Below, piece after piece: positions 1 through 6,030 of a stretch of DNA of 14,718 nt. The stretch's first letter is position 1; every line of letters begins with the position of its first letter. The translations under genes were made by a program, and so were the position numbers. Source of the stretch: Bacteroidales bacterium (GTDB lineage: Bacteria; Bacteroidota; Bacteroidia; Bacteroidales; UBA932); assembly GCA_004552965.1 (NCBI GenBank), contig SFMU01000053.1, positions 1-14,718 of the forward strand. Reading direction: 5' to 3'. The notes beneath the pieces were generated by a model. The model ran no database searches, was not told the DNA's origin, and was given only the letters and a program-made list of their open reading frames with translations.

Positions 1-69
1 CTTGCCAGGCAGGTCATCTTCGCTCCGGAACTCGGACAATGGAACTACCTCGTCAAACCGGCCAACTGA
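1..69 (+). CDS. C-terminal end of an unidentified protein (cut by window edge)
   Basis: Frame 1 is open from the first base and ends in TGA at 67-69, giving 22 residues that finish in QWNYLVKPAN. The composition is protein-like, and a terminator follows about 95 bases later, which supports a real gene end. The fragment is too short for a family assignment. No function is proposed. Confidence 0.55.
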   Translation, partial: LARQVIFAPELGQWNYLVKPAN

Positions 70-162
70 TGCAACTTATTTTTTACACATTACTAAGTAT
101 CATCACAAAACAGAAACTAAGAAATATCATAGCAGAATCAATTAGAAGGGCTCTATACAATT

Positions 163-195
163 AAGCCGCAGGATTTCTCTTGCGGCTTTTCTTTT
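163..195 (+). terminator. Rho-independent terminator
   Basis: An 8-bp perfect stem (AAGCCGCA 163-170 with TGCGGCTT 181-188) encloses a 10-base loop and runs into a T-rich tail (TTTTCTTTT, 187-195). It lies about 95 bases after the stop codon of the gene cut by the left edge and most likely ends that transcript. Confidence 0.85.
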
Positions 196-558
196 ACTCT
201 GTCTTGGACAACAGGTATATAGTTCCCTTAATTTATGCCGAAGTTCCAGTCGCATATAAACGACAAAGCATTCAGCGATTCCCGATTCTGGGCTTGCCGC
301 AAGAATGCTGTGCCGGCCACAGGGTAAGCGAATATCCTAAAATGACTCGTCCTGCTTAAATAAAATGAAGATGCCCTTTTGGGGGCATCTTCCCAGATTG
401 CCTTGTGCGCACTGCTATAACAGTATAGCATCCGCCACGACTCGGCTAACAAACTCGTTTCGTGCTACCGCGACCATAGTGTCCTCAAAGAGCGCGAGTG
501 CATTGACTCGCTGCATCAATTTTCCACACATATCACTATATTTGTCATAAAGGCGAAA
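196..558. other. Gene-poor stretch between terminator and isomerase-like gene
   Basis: I see no convincing coding sequence. The minus frame open over 228-452 runs straight through the hairpin at 367-392 and has no recognisable domain; a 61-codon plus-strand frame (365-550) is equally unconvincing. The stretch holds the hairpin and a possible -7-like box (TATATTTG, 537-544). That box has no good -33 partner and would leave a leader of only about 8 bases before the ATG at 559. Confidence 0.5.
367..392 (-). terminator. Strong hairpin, terminator-like on the minus strand
   Basis: A perfect 10-bp stem (GAAGATGCCC 367-376 with GGGCATCTTC 383-392) has a 6-base loop. Read on the minus strand it is followed by ATTTTATTTAA, a T-rich tail; on the plus strand no T-run follows. 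That asymmetry suggests it ends minus-strand transcripts, although no minus-strand gene is evident on its upstream side (400-560). It may be a leftover from an earlier arrangement. Confidence 0.5.
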
Positions 559-1800
559 ATGATTGAAGATATGAAAATCTCACTTTACACCCTAACTTCA
601 TCGCTCCACGACAGAAGTGCCGTGGATTCCGTGACCGGCGAATTCCTCTCATCCATAGAGGCCGCCCTGGGCTACAGATTTGACTTCCGAGGCGATGACT
701 TCTCCTCATACGGCAAGAGCGACCTGGATGTCATCTTCATCCGGACCGGAGGCTCCGAGGGACTCTTCAGGGAGGTCTTCCCTACCCTCCGTGGCAACAT
801 CCTTCTTCTGACCTCGGGCCAGAGCAACTCTCTTGCCGCCTCACTGGAGATTCTGTCCTTCCTCAATCAGAACGGGCGCAGGGGCGAAGTCCTGCACGGC
901 AGCGCGCAGTATATCGCCGGGAGGATTGACACCCTGGCGAAGGTCTCCCGCGCAAGAAGGAGCCTTTACGGGCAGAAGCTCGGCATCATAGGCAGACCGT
1001 CGGACTGGCTCATCGCAAGCCAGCCGGACAAGACTGCCGTTGCAGAGAAGCTGGGAATAGAACTTCTGGACATTGACATCAGGGAGCTCATCGAGAGGGC
1101 CGGGAAGACCTGCGGCACTCCCCTGCCGGAGACGGCTTCAGCAATCGCCGAAGGGCTCCGAAAAGATGCTCCTGCAGCGGTCAGGAAATACGTCGAAGGA
1201 GCGATAGGAATATATTCAGCACTCCGGGAGACAGTCAGCAGATACGGCCTCTCGGGACTGACCATACGCTGCTTCGACCTTCTCGATACCCTTGGAAATA
1301 CAGGCTGCCTCGCACTCGCCCTTCTCAATGCCGAGGGAATCCCTTCCGCCTGCGAGGGAGATGTCCCGGCGCTGCTCTCGATGGTCATAGGCAATGCACT
1401 CACCGGACGCAGCGGCTTCCAGGCGAACCCGTCACAGATTGACCCGAGCACAGGAAAGATGCTTCTCGCGCACTGCACAGTGCCGTTCAATATGGTGGAG
1501 AGGTATTCATATGACACGCATTTCGAGTCGGGAATCGGCGTTGCCATCCACGGGGAACTGGCCAAGGGAGATGTCACGCTCTTCAAGACATCCGCCGACC
1601 TCGGCCGTGTGTTCTGCGAGGAGGCGGAACTGCTGGAGAACCAGTATGGAAGGAATCTCTGCCGAACTCAGGTTCTTCTTCAGATGAAAAAACCTGAAGT
1701 TCTTTCTGAATACTTCCTCCGGAACCCTATCGGCAACCACCATATCGTCTTCAGCGGTTCACACAAGGCCCTGTTCGAAGCGTTCATGAGCGAGATCTAA
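559..1800 (+). CDS. L-fucose/L-arabinose isomerase-like protein
   Basis: The 413-residue protein resembles the C-terminal fold of the fucose/arabinose isomerase superfamily, ketol isomerases that use a divalent metal. Visible landmarks are an acidic CEGDVP motif (C265, E266, D268), an AHCTVP motif (H305) and a C-terminal GNHH (H394, H395), equivalent in style to the metal-binding Glu/Asp/His set of that superfamily. There is no signal peptide, so it is probably cytosolic. ATG 559 has an AAAGG five bases upstream; ATG 571 (start MKISLYTLTSS) is a credible alternative because the first beta strand begins there. It stands alone: a terminator precedes it and a converging remnant follows. The true substrate could be another aldose or ketose, or the protein may be a non-fucose paralogue. 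Confidence 0.75.
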   Translation: MIEDMKISLYTLTSSLHDRSAVDSVTGEFLSSIEAALGYRFDFRGDDFSSYGKSDLDVIFIRTGGSEGLFREVFPTLRGNILLLTSGQSNSLAASLEILSFLNQNGRRGEVLHGSAQYIAGRIDTLAKVSRARRSLYGQKLGIIGRPSDWLIASQPDKTAVAEKLGIELLDIDIRELIERAGKTCGTPLPETASAIAEGLRKDAPAAVRKYVEGAIGIYSALRETVSRYGLSGLTIRCFDLLDTLGNTGCLALALLNAEGIPSACEGDVPALLSMVIGNALTGRSGFQANPSQIDPSTGKMLLAHCTVPFNMVERYSYDTHFESGIGVAIHGELAKGDVTLFKTSADLGRVFCEEAELLENQYGRNLCRTQVLLQMKKPEVLSEYFLRNPIGNHHIVFSGSHKALFEAFMSEI

Positions 1801-1848
1801 TCCTCTTCAGGACATTCAGACACACAGACGGATATCTAACCTGAACCA

Positions 1849-2441
1849 TCAAATCAGACTCACCATAAACACTGGCAGCATCAGCACATCCTGATCCTTA
1901 GCCAGATCCTTCGTGTATACAAGATAACTGTGCTGTATCCTTTCCGAGAACTTCATCTGAAAGGCATCCAGTGAAGCGTGGGTCTTATAACCCGAAGATT
2001 TCACCTCCAACGGACACAACTTGTTGCCCCTGGACAAGAGGAAATCTATCTCGTAGTTATGCTTTCCGTCCGGAGTTGGCCAAGAATGGTAGAACAGTTC
2101 GTTACCGGCAGCAATAAGCATCTGAGCCACAAGATTCTCATATACATACCCTAGGTTGGCAGACAGCTTATCACTCAGCAGCTTCTCGTATATCACATTC
2201 TCAGTATAGGACTTGTCCCAGAACGCCAGAGTGACAAACAACCCGGTGTCGCATACAAACATCTTGTAGCAATCCAGTTCCTCCGATAGGCTCAGCCCTA
2301 CATTTGGGTCACTCACATGGCGGGACAGATTGATGCACATCGAAGCCTGCATTTCACTGACAATGCCAGACACCGTATCTGCACGATCGAGTGACTTTGG
2401 GTTGTTGTCGTACTTAGCTCTAAACTTGCAGTTTGCGCAAG
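1849..2441 (-). pseudogene. DUF4143-type AAA ATPase, C-terminal remnant
   Basis: The minus frame ending at 1849 matches the C-terminal half of Bacteroidota ATP-binding proteins with a DUF4143 (nuclease-like) domain. Landmarks are DPNVGLSLS, a VCDTGLF motif, YENLVAQML, EIDFLL and PLEVKSS, the last two resembling the D...ExK core of a restriction-endonuclease fold. The first in-frame start candidate is GTG 2371-2373 (174 residues), but the frame stays open upstream to about 2513 and homology seems to fade between 2390 and 2441. The P-loop AAA half, about 200 or more residues in intact relatives, is absent. No promoter or RBS supports a separate short gene. It is best read as a dead fragment; a stand-alone nuclease-like product is less likely. 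Confidence 0.75.
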
Positions 2442-2473
2442 GTTTTTCGTTTGATTGCCATAAGAATAAGGAT

Positions 2474-2731
2474 TCATCGGTTGGATATTTTACTTTTCCA
2501 CCATGAATTTATGCGCTTCACTCCATCTACTCCGAGGATGGTCAACCCTCCGTACTGGAAGGTCTTTGCCAAACCGAAGAACACGAACCACAACACACCC
2601 TTTGCTGGAGCAGAAATGGGCAGTGCCATCTGGGCAAAGGAGATGATGTAGCAAGGCACACACAGGGCAAAGATGATGATGCCTGTGCGGAAAGAGAAGC
2701 GGCTCAGAAAAGATTGTATTCGTTGTTTCAT
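2474..2731 (-). CDS. Small two-helix membrane protein (transporter-suffix-like)
   Basis: The 85-residue basic protein has two hydrophobic segments, roughly residues 16-35 (TGIIIFALCVPCYIISFAQ) and 42-63 (AKGVLWFVFFGLAKTFQYGG), and a Lys/Arg/Trp-rich C-terminal tail. The arrangement resembles the short proteins annotated as transporter suffix domain-containing in Bacteroidota, whose function is unknown. A -7 box at 2801-2808 on the same strand, with a leader of about 60 bases, supports expression. The 3' end overlaps the open but non-homologous upstream extension of the ATPase remnant. ATG 2731 is the only sensible start. Confidence 0.65.
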   Translation of the reverse strand: MKQRIQSFLSRFSFRTGIIIFALCVPCYIISFAQMALPISAPAKGVLWFVFFGLAKTFQYGGLTILGVDGVKRINSWWKSKISNR

Positions 2732-2800
2732 CGTAGCCTACGATAGCATATGATGTTAATACTACATGAGTATAACGGTGGTAATCCCCATTTCTGCCTG

Positions 2801-2808
2801 CAAAGGTA
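2801..2808 (-). promoter_or_regulatory. Bacteroidota-type -7 box (TACCTTTG)
   Basis: The minus strand reads TACCTTTG followed by CA, matching the TAnnTTTG -7 element of Bacteroidota primary sigma factors. It sits about 70 bases before the ATG of the small membrane protein (2731). No clean TTTG is present at the expected -33 spacing, so strength is uncertain. Confidence 0.6.
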
Positions 2809-2979
2809 GTAACACTCTTCAAAATATCGCACACGACATAGTAATTGTAACCTTTATTTAACACATACTTCTATCGGCGCTTCACCTCCCATTATTTCAG
2901 CTTCGCATCATTGGGCGTATGTATGATAAAAGAAGTACTATTGCAGCAAAAAACAATAAAACAACTTATAAAAGTATTT

Positions 2980-3037
2980 AAGTTTCGCAAGACGCACAAC
3001 TCTCGCATTAACAGGTAATCATGAACTTGCGAAACTT
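2980..3037. repeat. Short-spaced perfect inverted repeat
   Basis: AAGTTTCGCAAG (2980-2991) and CTTGCGAAACTT (3026-3037) are perfect 12-bp reverse complements around a 34-base spacer. A near copy, CTTGCGCAAACT on the minus strand, lies at 2430-2441 next to the point where ATPase homology fades. Direct repeats AAAAGTATT flank the structure. No T-run follows on either strand, so it is not a terminator. Possible roles include a recombinase or protein binding site, or a dispersed intergenic repeat. Confidence 0.6.
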
Positions 3038-3129
3038 GAGTAAAAGTATTGAGAAAAATATCGACCGGTAAGCGAATGGAAATGAGGCAAAACCGGCAGT
3101 AGGACAAGCAAGAGCAAAGAACCCCCAAA

Positions 3130-3348
3130 TTATGTATTGTGCAAGTTTTTTTCTCGGTGAGAAGTGTTTTCGCGAAGAACCGAGATTATAAGGTGCAACA
3201 ATGCACTGGCAGCAGTTGCAAGCAATCCAAGGGCTCCAAGCAAAAAGTCAGAAAGGATTTTTTCACCTGAACGATATGATGATTTTGAATACATACCGTG
3301 GTTTCTACGATAGTATCCGCGTTTGTTGGTGCCGCCGTTGTACCCCAT
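3130..3348 (-). CDS. Small hypothetical protein, Gly/Tyr/Arg-rich with one membrane helix
   Basis: From ATG 3348 the product is 72 residues. It has a polar, basic N-terminus rich in Gly, Tyr, Arg and Ser (GYNGGTNKRGYYRRN), then a hydrophobic stretch (ILSDFLLGALGLLATAASAL and onward) and a charged tail. An upstream TTG at 3373-3375 would add nine residues. It lies less than 40 bases downstream of the DUF5009 gene on the same strand and could be co-transcribed. No family is recognised and there is no clear RBS. It may be real or a chance frame. Confidence 0.4.
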   Translation of the reverse strand: MGYNGGTNKRGYYRRNHGMYSKSSYRSGEKILSDFLLGALGLLATAASALLHLIISVLRENTSHREKNLHNT

Positions 3349-3384
3349 AGCAACAATGATTGATGTATTTGCCAAAAGTCAGCC

Positions 3385-4500
3385 CTAAACCTTCAGGAAG
3401 CAGTTTTTCTTGTAGAGGAAGTAGAGCAGGAGCCAGCAAAGGGCAAAGTAGCCGAGGCTGAAGACGAGTTTGGACCAAGGCTCGGGGAGAAGACCCATGA
3501 TGCCGCCGAAGAAGAAATCCGTCATTGAATCAAAACGCAAGATGGCCTGCCCCAGGTAAATGGTGATCGAGTTCATGCCGACAACCTGGAAGAACAGAAC
3601 GCCTTTGCGCCAGCCTTTGACATCTATGAGATAGTAGAATATGGCGAAGAGGCCTACTGACCAGGCCGCGGCGGCAAGGACGAAAGTGCTGGTCCACAGG
3701 TTCTTGACAACCGGAAACCAGATAGACCATACGGCAGCGATGACGGCCATAAGCGCAGCGGCGGCCAACATCTTCACGGTCTTGCGGTTGCCGGAGTCCT
3801 TGGAGTCCTTGACATAGCGGCCTGTGAACATTCCAAGCATGGCCGTCACTACTGCCGGGATCGTGCTCAACAGTCCCTCCGGATCACCGAGGCCTTTCTT
3901 ATAAATGTGGTTCGGCATCAGAATCCTGTCAATATAGTAGGCGATGTTGCCTTCCTTGGAGAATGAGTCGGCACCGACAGGAGCGTCAGGGGCGACGAAA
4001 AACCTCAACAGGAGGAAATAGCCGACCAAAATGCCAACGGCGATTCCCCACTGGGTCTTCTTTTCCGTGTACATATACAGAATGGCCGCGATAGCCCATG
4101 CGATTCCGATTCTGGCAAGGACGCTCGGGAACCTCAATGTGGCGAAGTGGAACTGGAATAATCCTTGATAGACAAGGCCAAGGAATATCAGGACGCAGGC
4201 GCGGCGCAGCACGTCAAGGCAGAGTCGGGAGCGGCTCATCCCTTTCGTCATCTTCTTGGCTGACGAGAAAGGGAATGTCATTCCCGAGATAAAGAGGAAC
4301 AGGGCGAAAATCGTGTCGTGATGGTGGAAGCCTTCCCAGTCCACGTGGGACATCTGGGTGGCGAGCCAGAAGTCCCCGCCGCCGGGAAAGAGACCGCAGA
4401 AGTTGGCGATGATGGCGCTAAGACCCATGATGAACATCATGTCGAAGCCCCTCAGAGCGTCCAGAGAGAGGAGGCGGCCGGTGTTTTCCTTAGTTGTCAT
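3385..4500 (-). CDS. DUF5009 / NagX-type (HGSNAT-like) transmembrane acyltransferase
   Basis: The 371-residue polytopic protein has about ten hydrophobic segments. It carries the family hallmarks: SLDALRGFDM near residue 12, HVDWEGFHHHD (H52, D62) followed by IFALFLFISGM, RIGIAWAIAAIL, DPEGLLSTIPA and GMNSITIYLGQ. Relatives include human heparan-alpha-glucosaminide N-acetyltransferase, which acetylates terminal glucosamine across a membrane, and bacterial NagX proteins linked to GlcNAc use. Here it starts 11 bases after the ROK gene stop, so the two are almost certainly co-transcribed. Together with the epimerase across the divergent promoter this points to amino sugars. The exact substrate, or a transport role, is not shown by sequence. 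Confidence 0.85.
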   Translation of the reverse strand: MTTKENTGRLLSLDALRGFDMMFIMGLSAIIANFCGLFPGGGDFWLATQMSHVDWEGFHHHDTIFALFLFISGMTFPFSSAKKMTKGMSRSRLCLDVLRRACVLIFLGLVYQGLFQFHFATLRFPSVLARIGIAWAIAAILYMYTEKKTQWGIAVGILVGYFLLLRFFVAPDAPVGADSFSKEGNIAYYIDRILMPNHIYKKGLGDPEGLLSTIPAVVTAMLGMFTGRYVKDSKDSGNRKTVKMLAAAALMAVIAAVWSIWFPVVKNLWTSTFVLAAAAWSVGLFAIFYYLIDVKGWRKGVLFFQVVGMNSITIYLGQAILRFDSMTDFFFGGIMGLLPEPWSKLVFSLGYFALCWLLLYFLYKKNCFLKV

Positions 4501-4511
4501 ATATCATCTTG

Positions 4512-5726
4512 TCAGATTATCCCGAGCATCCTGACTTTGGCGATGTAACTGGCTCCGATGGCGCCGGCTTTCTCGCCAAGACGGGTGACGATGATCGAGG
4601 TGTCGCTGCTGACTATCGCGAGGGCGAGTTTGTTCACGCTGCCCTTGATCGGTGTCATAAGATATTTATGCGCGCGCGCGAGGACACCGGCTATGACGAT
4701 CACTCCCGGATTGAACAGATTGATCATACCGGCTATAGCCTGACCGAGGGCATTGCCGACTTTCTCGATAGCCTCAATGACAACCGTATCCTCGGCATCA
4801 GCCGCGTCAAGTATGTCATTCAGAGTGATTTCCTCTCCGGCCTTGAATTTTTTGTTCAGAAGCGACGGCTGCCCGGCCGCCATCTCCTCAAGCACAATCC
4901 TGTGAAGAGCCGATCCGGATGCCTCGGTCTCAAGACAGCCGATCTTTCCGCACCGGCATATCCGTTTGTTGTCGAAAATAGGGAAATGGCCTATCTCGCC
5001 GGAGAAGCCGGAACGACCGTAGCCAAGCTTGCCGTCGATGATCATTCCGAGACCCAGTCCCCAGCTCACGTTGAACACAAGGAATGTCTTCTCCGGGCTC
5101 TCGCTGGACATATATTCAGCGTAGGCTATGGCCCTGGAATCATTCTCCACATAGACCGGCAGTCCAAGTTCCTTCTCAAGGATGCTTGCGATCGGCTTGT
5201 CCTCGCTTATGAAATAGGAAAAGCAATAGCCTGAGTTGCAATTGACACGACCAGAGAATATGAATCCGTAACTGCGGATCTTCGAGAGATCGACCTTGGA
5301 GGACTTCAGACAGTCGCGGACAGCATCGCACATCCTGCGGCACGACTCCTCGGTGTTGGTCAGGGTGAACTTTATGCTTTCCTTGAAGAAGCACAGTTCT
5401 CCCATAAAGTTCGTGACAGCGACCGAAAGATGATCCCGCTTCACATCCACCCCGACAAAATTGCCGGCATCAGGATTAAGGCCGTAGATCACCGGCTTAC
5501 GGCCGCTGGAAGACTCCATCTTGCCGATCTCCTTAACGAAACCGTCATCAATCAGGTCGGTCACGATTCTGGAGGCCGTCGGGACGGAAGTGTCATATTC
5601 ACGGCTCAGATCCGCGAGGGTGAACTGCTTGTCATAGACGCAATTCTCCAGAATCAGATGCTTCAGGAAGGAGTTTCTGCCATTGATATGGTTCAGAAAG
5701 GATTCCTTGTCGTTGATGTTTGCCAT
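4512..5726 (-). CDS. ROK-family transcriptional regulator / sugar kinase
   Basis: The 404-residue protein has an N-terminal winged helix-turn-helix (about residues 33-68, with a VPTASRIVTDLIDDGFV recognition region) and a ROK sugar-binding domain. The ROK signature is intact: GEIGH (243-247) and the CxCGxxGCxE zinc motif (C257, C259, C264, E266). VENDSRA keeps the catalytic-type Asp196, so kinase activity is possible. ATG 5726 is chosen because the -7 box for this strand (5792-5799) places transcription start near 5785. The longer frame from ATG 5804 would begin inside or upstream of the promoter. By family precedent (NagC, Mlc, XylR) it probably represses the divergent catabolic operon and its own gene, sensing a sugar or aminosugar. 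It is the first gene of the leftward pair. Confidence 0.88.
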   Translation of the reverse strand: MANINDKESFLNHINGRNSFLKHLILENCVYDKQFTLADLSREYDTSVPTASRIVTDLIDDGFVKEIGKMESSSGRKPVIYGLNPDAGNFVGVDVKRDHLSVAVTNFMGELCFFKESIKFTLTNTEESCRRMCDAVRDCLKSSKVDLSKIRSYGFIFSGRVNCNSGYCFSYFISEDKPIASILEKELGLPVYVENDSRAIAYAEYMSSESPEKTFLVFNVSWGLGLGMIIDGKLGYGRSGFSGEIGHFPIFDNKRICRCGKIGCLETEASGSALHRIVLEEMAAGQPSLLNKKFKAGEEITLNDILDAADAEDTVVIEAIEKVGNALGQAIAGMINLFNPGVIVIAGVLARAHKYLMTPIKGSVNKLALAIVSSDTSIIVTRLGEKAGAIGASYIAKVRMLGII

Positions 5727-5791
5727 AATATCTCTGTTATCGGACCTTGGAGGACTTGCAGCGTGATTCTCTGAACCAAGGTTTGTGGTAA

Positions 5792-5799
5792 CAAAGATA
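5792..5799 (-). promoter_or_regulatory. -7 box of the ROK-gene promoter (TATCTTTG)
   Basis: The minus strand reads TATCTTTG, a perfect TAnnTTTG match, with TTTC at the -33 position 19 bases upstream. Predicted transcription start is near 5785, leaving a leader of about 60 bases before ATG 5726. Confidence 0.7.
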
Positions 5800-5806
5800 A
5801 ACATTT

Positions 5807-5845
5807 TATGGTCAATTTGAAAGGAATAGTCCTCAAATGGCCATA
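5807..5845. promoter_or_regulatory. Long interrupted palindrome overlapping the ROK -33 region
   Basis: The left arm TATGGTCAATTTGA (5807-5820) and the right arm TCAAATGGCCATA (5833-5845) are reverse complements except for one substitution and one extra base. An inner AGGA/TCCT pair (5822-5825, 5830-5833) extends the symmetry around ATAG. It covers the spacer and -33 part of the ROK promoter, where a bound dimer would block sigma factor. It is a candidate autoregulatory operator. Confidence 0.45.
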
Positions 5846-5912
5846 CTTAAACTCAAAATAGCGTTTGTGCACGGCAATTATTACAATTTTCGTTAAAAAT
5901 ACTAGTCAAATT

Positions 5913-5935
5913 ATTTTCAAAATGTAATATATTAC
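5913..5935. promoter_or_regulatory. Candidate operator between -33 and -7 of the catabolic promoter
   Basis: GTAATATATTAC (5924-5935) is a perfect 12-bp palindrome that abuts the -7 box. Directly upstream, ATTTTCAAAAT (5913-5923) is an 11-base palindrome with a central C and includes the -33-like TTTT. The two symmetric sites together fill the core promoter, a typical repressor position. The sequence is AT-rich, so chance symmetry is possible. Confidence 0.45.
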
Positions 5936-5943
5936 TACATTTG
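5936..5943 (+). promoter_or_regulatory. -7 box of the rightward catabolic operon (TACATTTG)
   Basis: TACATTTG followed by C matches the Bacteroidota TAnnTTTG element. A weak -33 (TTTTC, 5914-5918) lies about 18 bases upstream. Transcription would start near 5950, giving an AT-rich leader of about 80 bases before ATG 6031. Confidence 0.7.
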
Positions 5944-6030
5944 CGGTGAAACAATATTGACCGTTAGCCACTATTGTATTCCATAAACCTCAATGATTAT
6001 CGTTTATCATCAAATATTTAATGAAATAAT

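Larger units (their letters stand above)
2732..3129. other. AT-rich intergenic stretch with promoter and repeats
   Basis: No convincing gene is seen. A Cys-rich minus frame at 2892-3128 lacks a domain, has no RBS and crosses the inverted repeat at 2980-3037. The stretch contains the minus-strand promoter for the small membrane protein (2801-2808), the inverted repeat, and two direct copies of AAAAGTATT (2970-2978 and 3042-3050) flanking that repeat. Confidence 0.5.

Noticed and set aside
228..452. 74-codon minus frame left of the isomerase gene
   Set aside because: It runs through the strong hairpin at 367-392 and has no recognisable domain or start signals.
966..1586. Minus-strand open frame of 206 codons inside the isomerase-like gene
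   Set aside because: Ser/Pro-rich shadow of the real gene without RBS, promoter or family features.
2980..3037. Inverted repeat considered as an invertible promoter or CRISPR unit
   Set aside because: The 34-base spacer is too short for a phase-variable promoter segment with these arms, and there is no periodic repeat array.
2892..3128. 78-codon Cys-rich minus frame
   Set aside because: It crosses the inverted repeat at 2980-3037 and looks like AT-rich non-coding sequence.
4494..5234. Plus-strand open frame of 246 codons opposite the ROK gene
   Set aside because: It lies across the ROK zinc and catalytic motifs on the other strand and has no domain of its own.
5727..5804. Longer start for the ROK protein at ATG 5804
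   Set aside because: The -7 box on that strand (5792-5799) lies inside this extension, so the ATG would not be in the mRNA.
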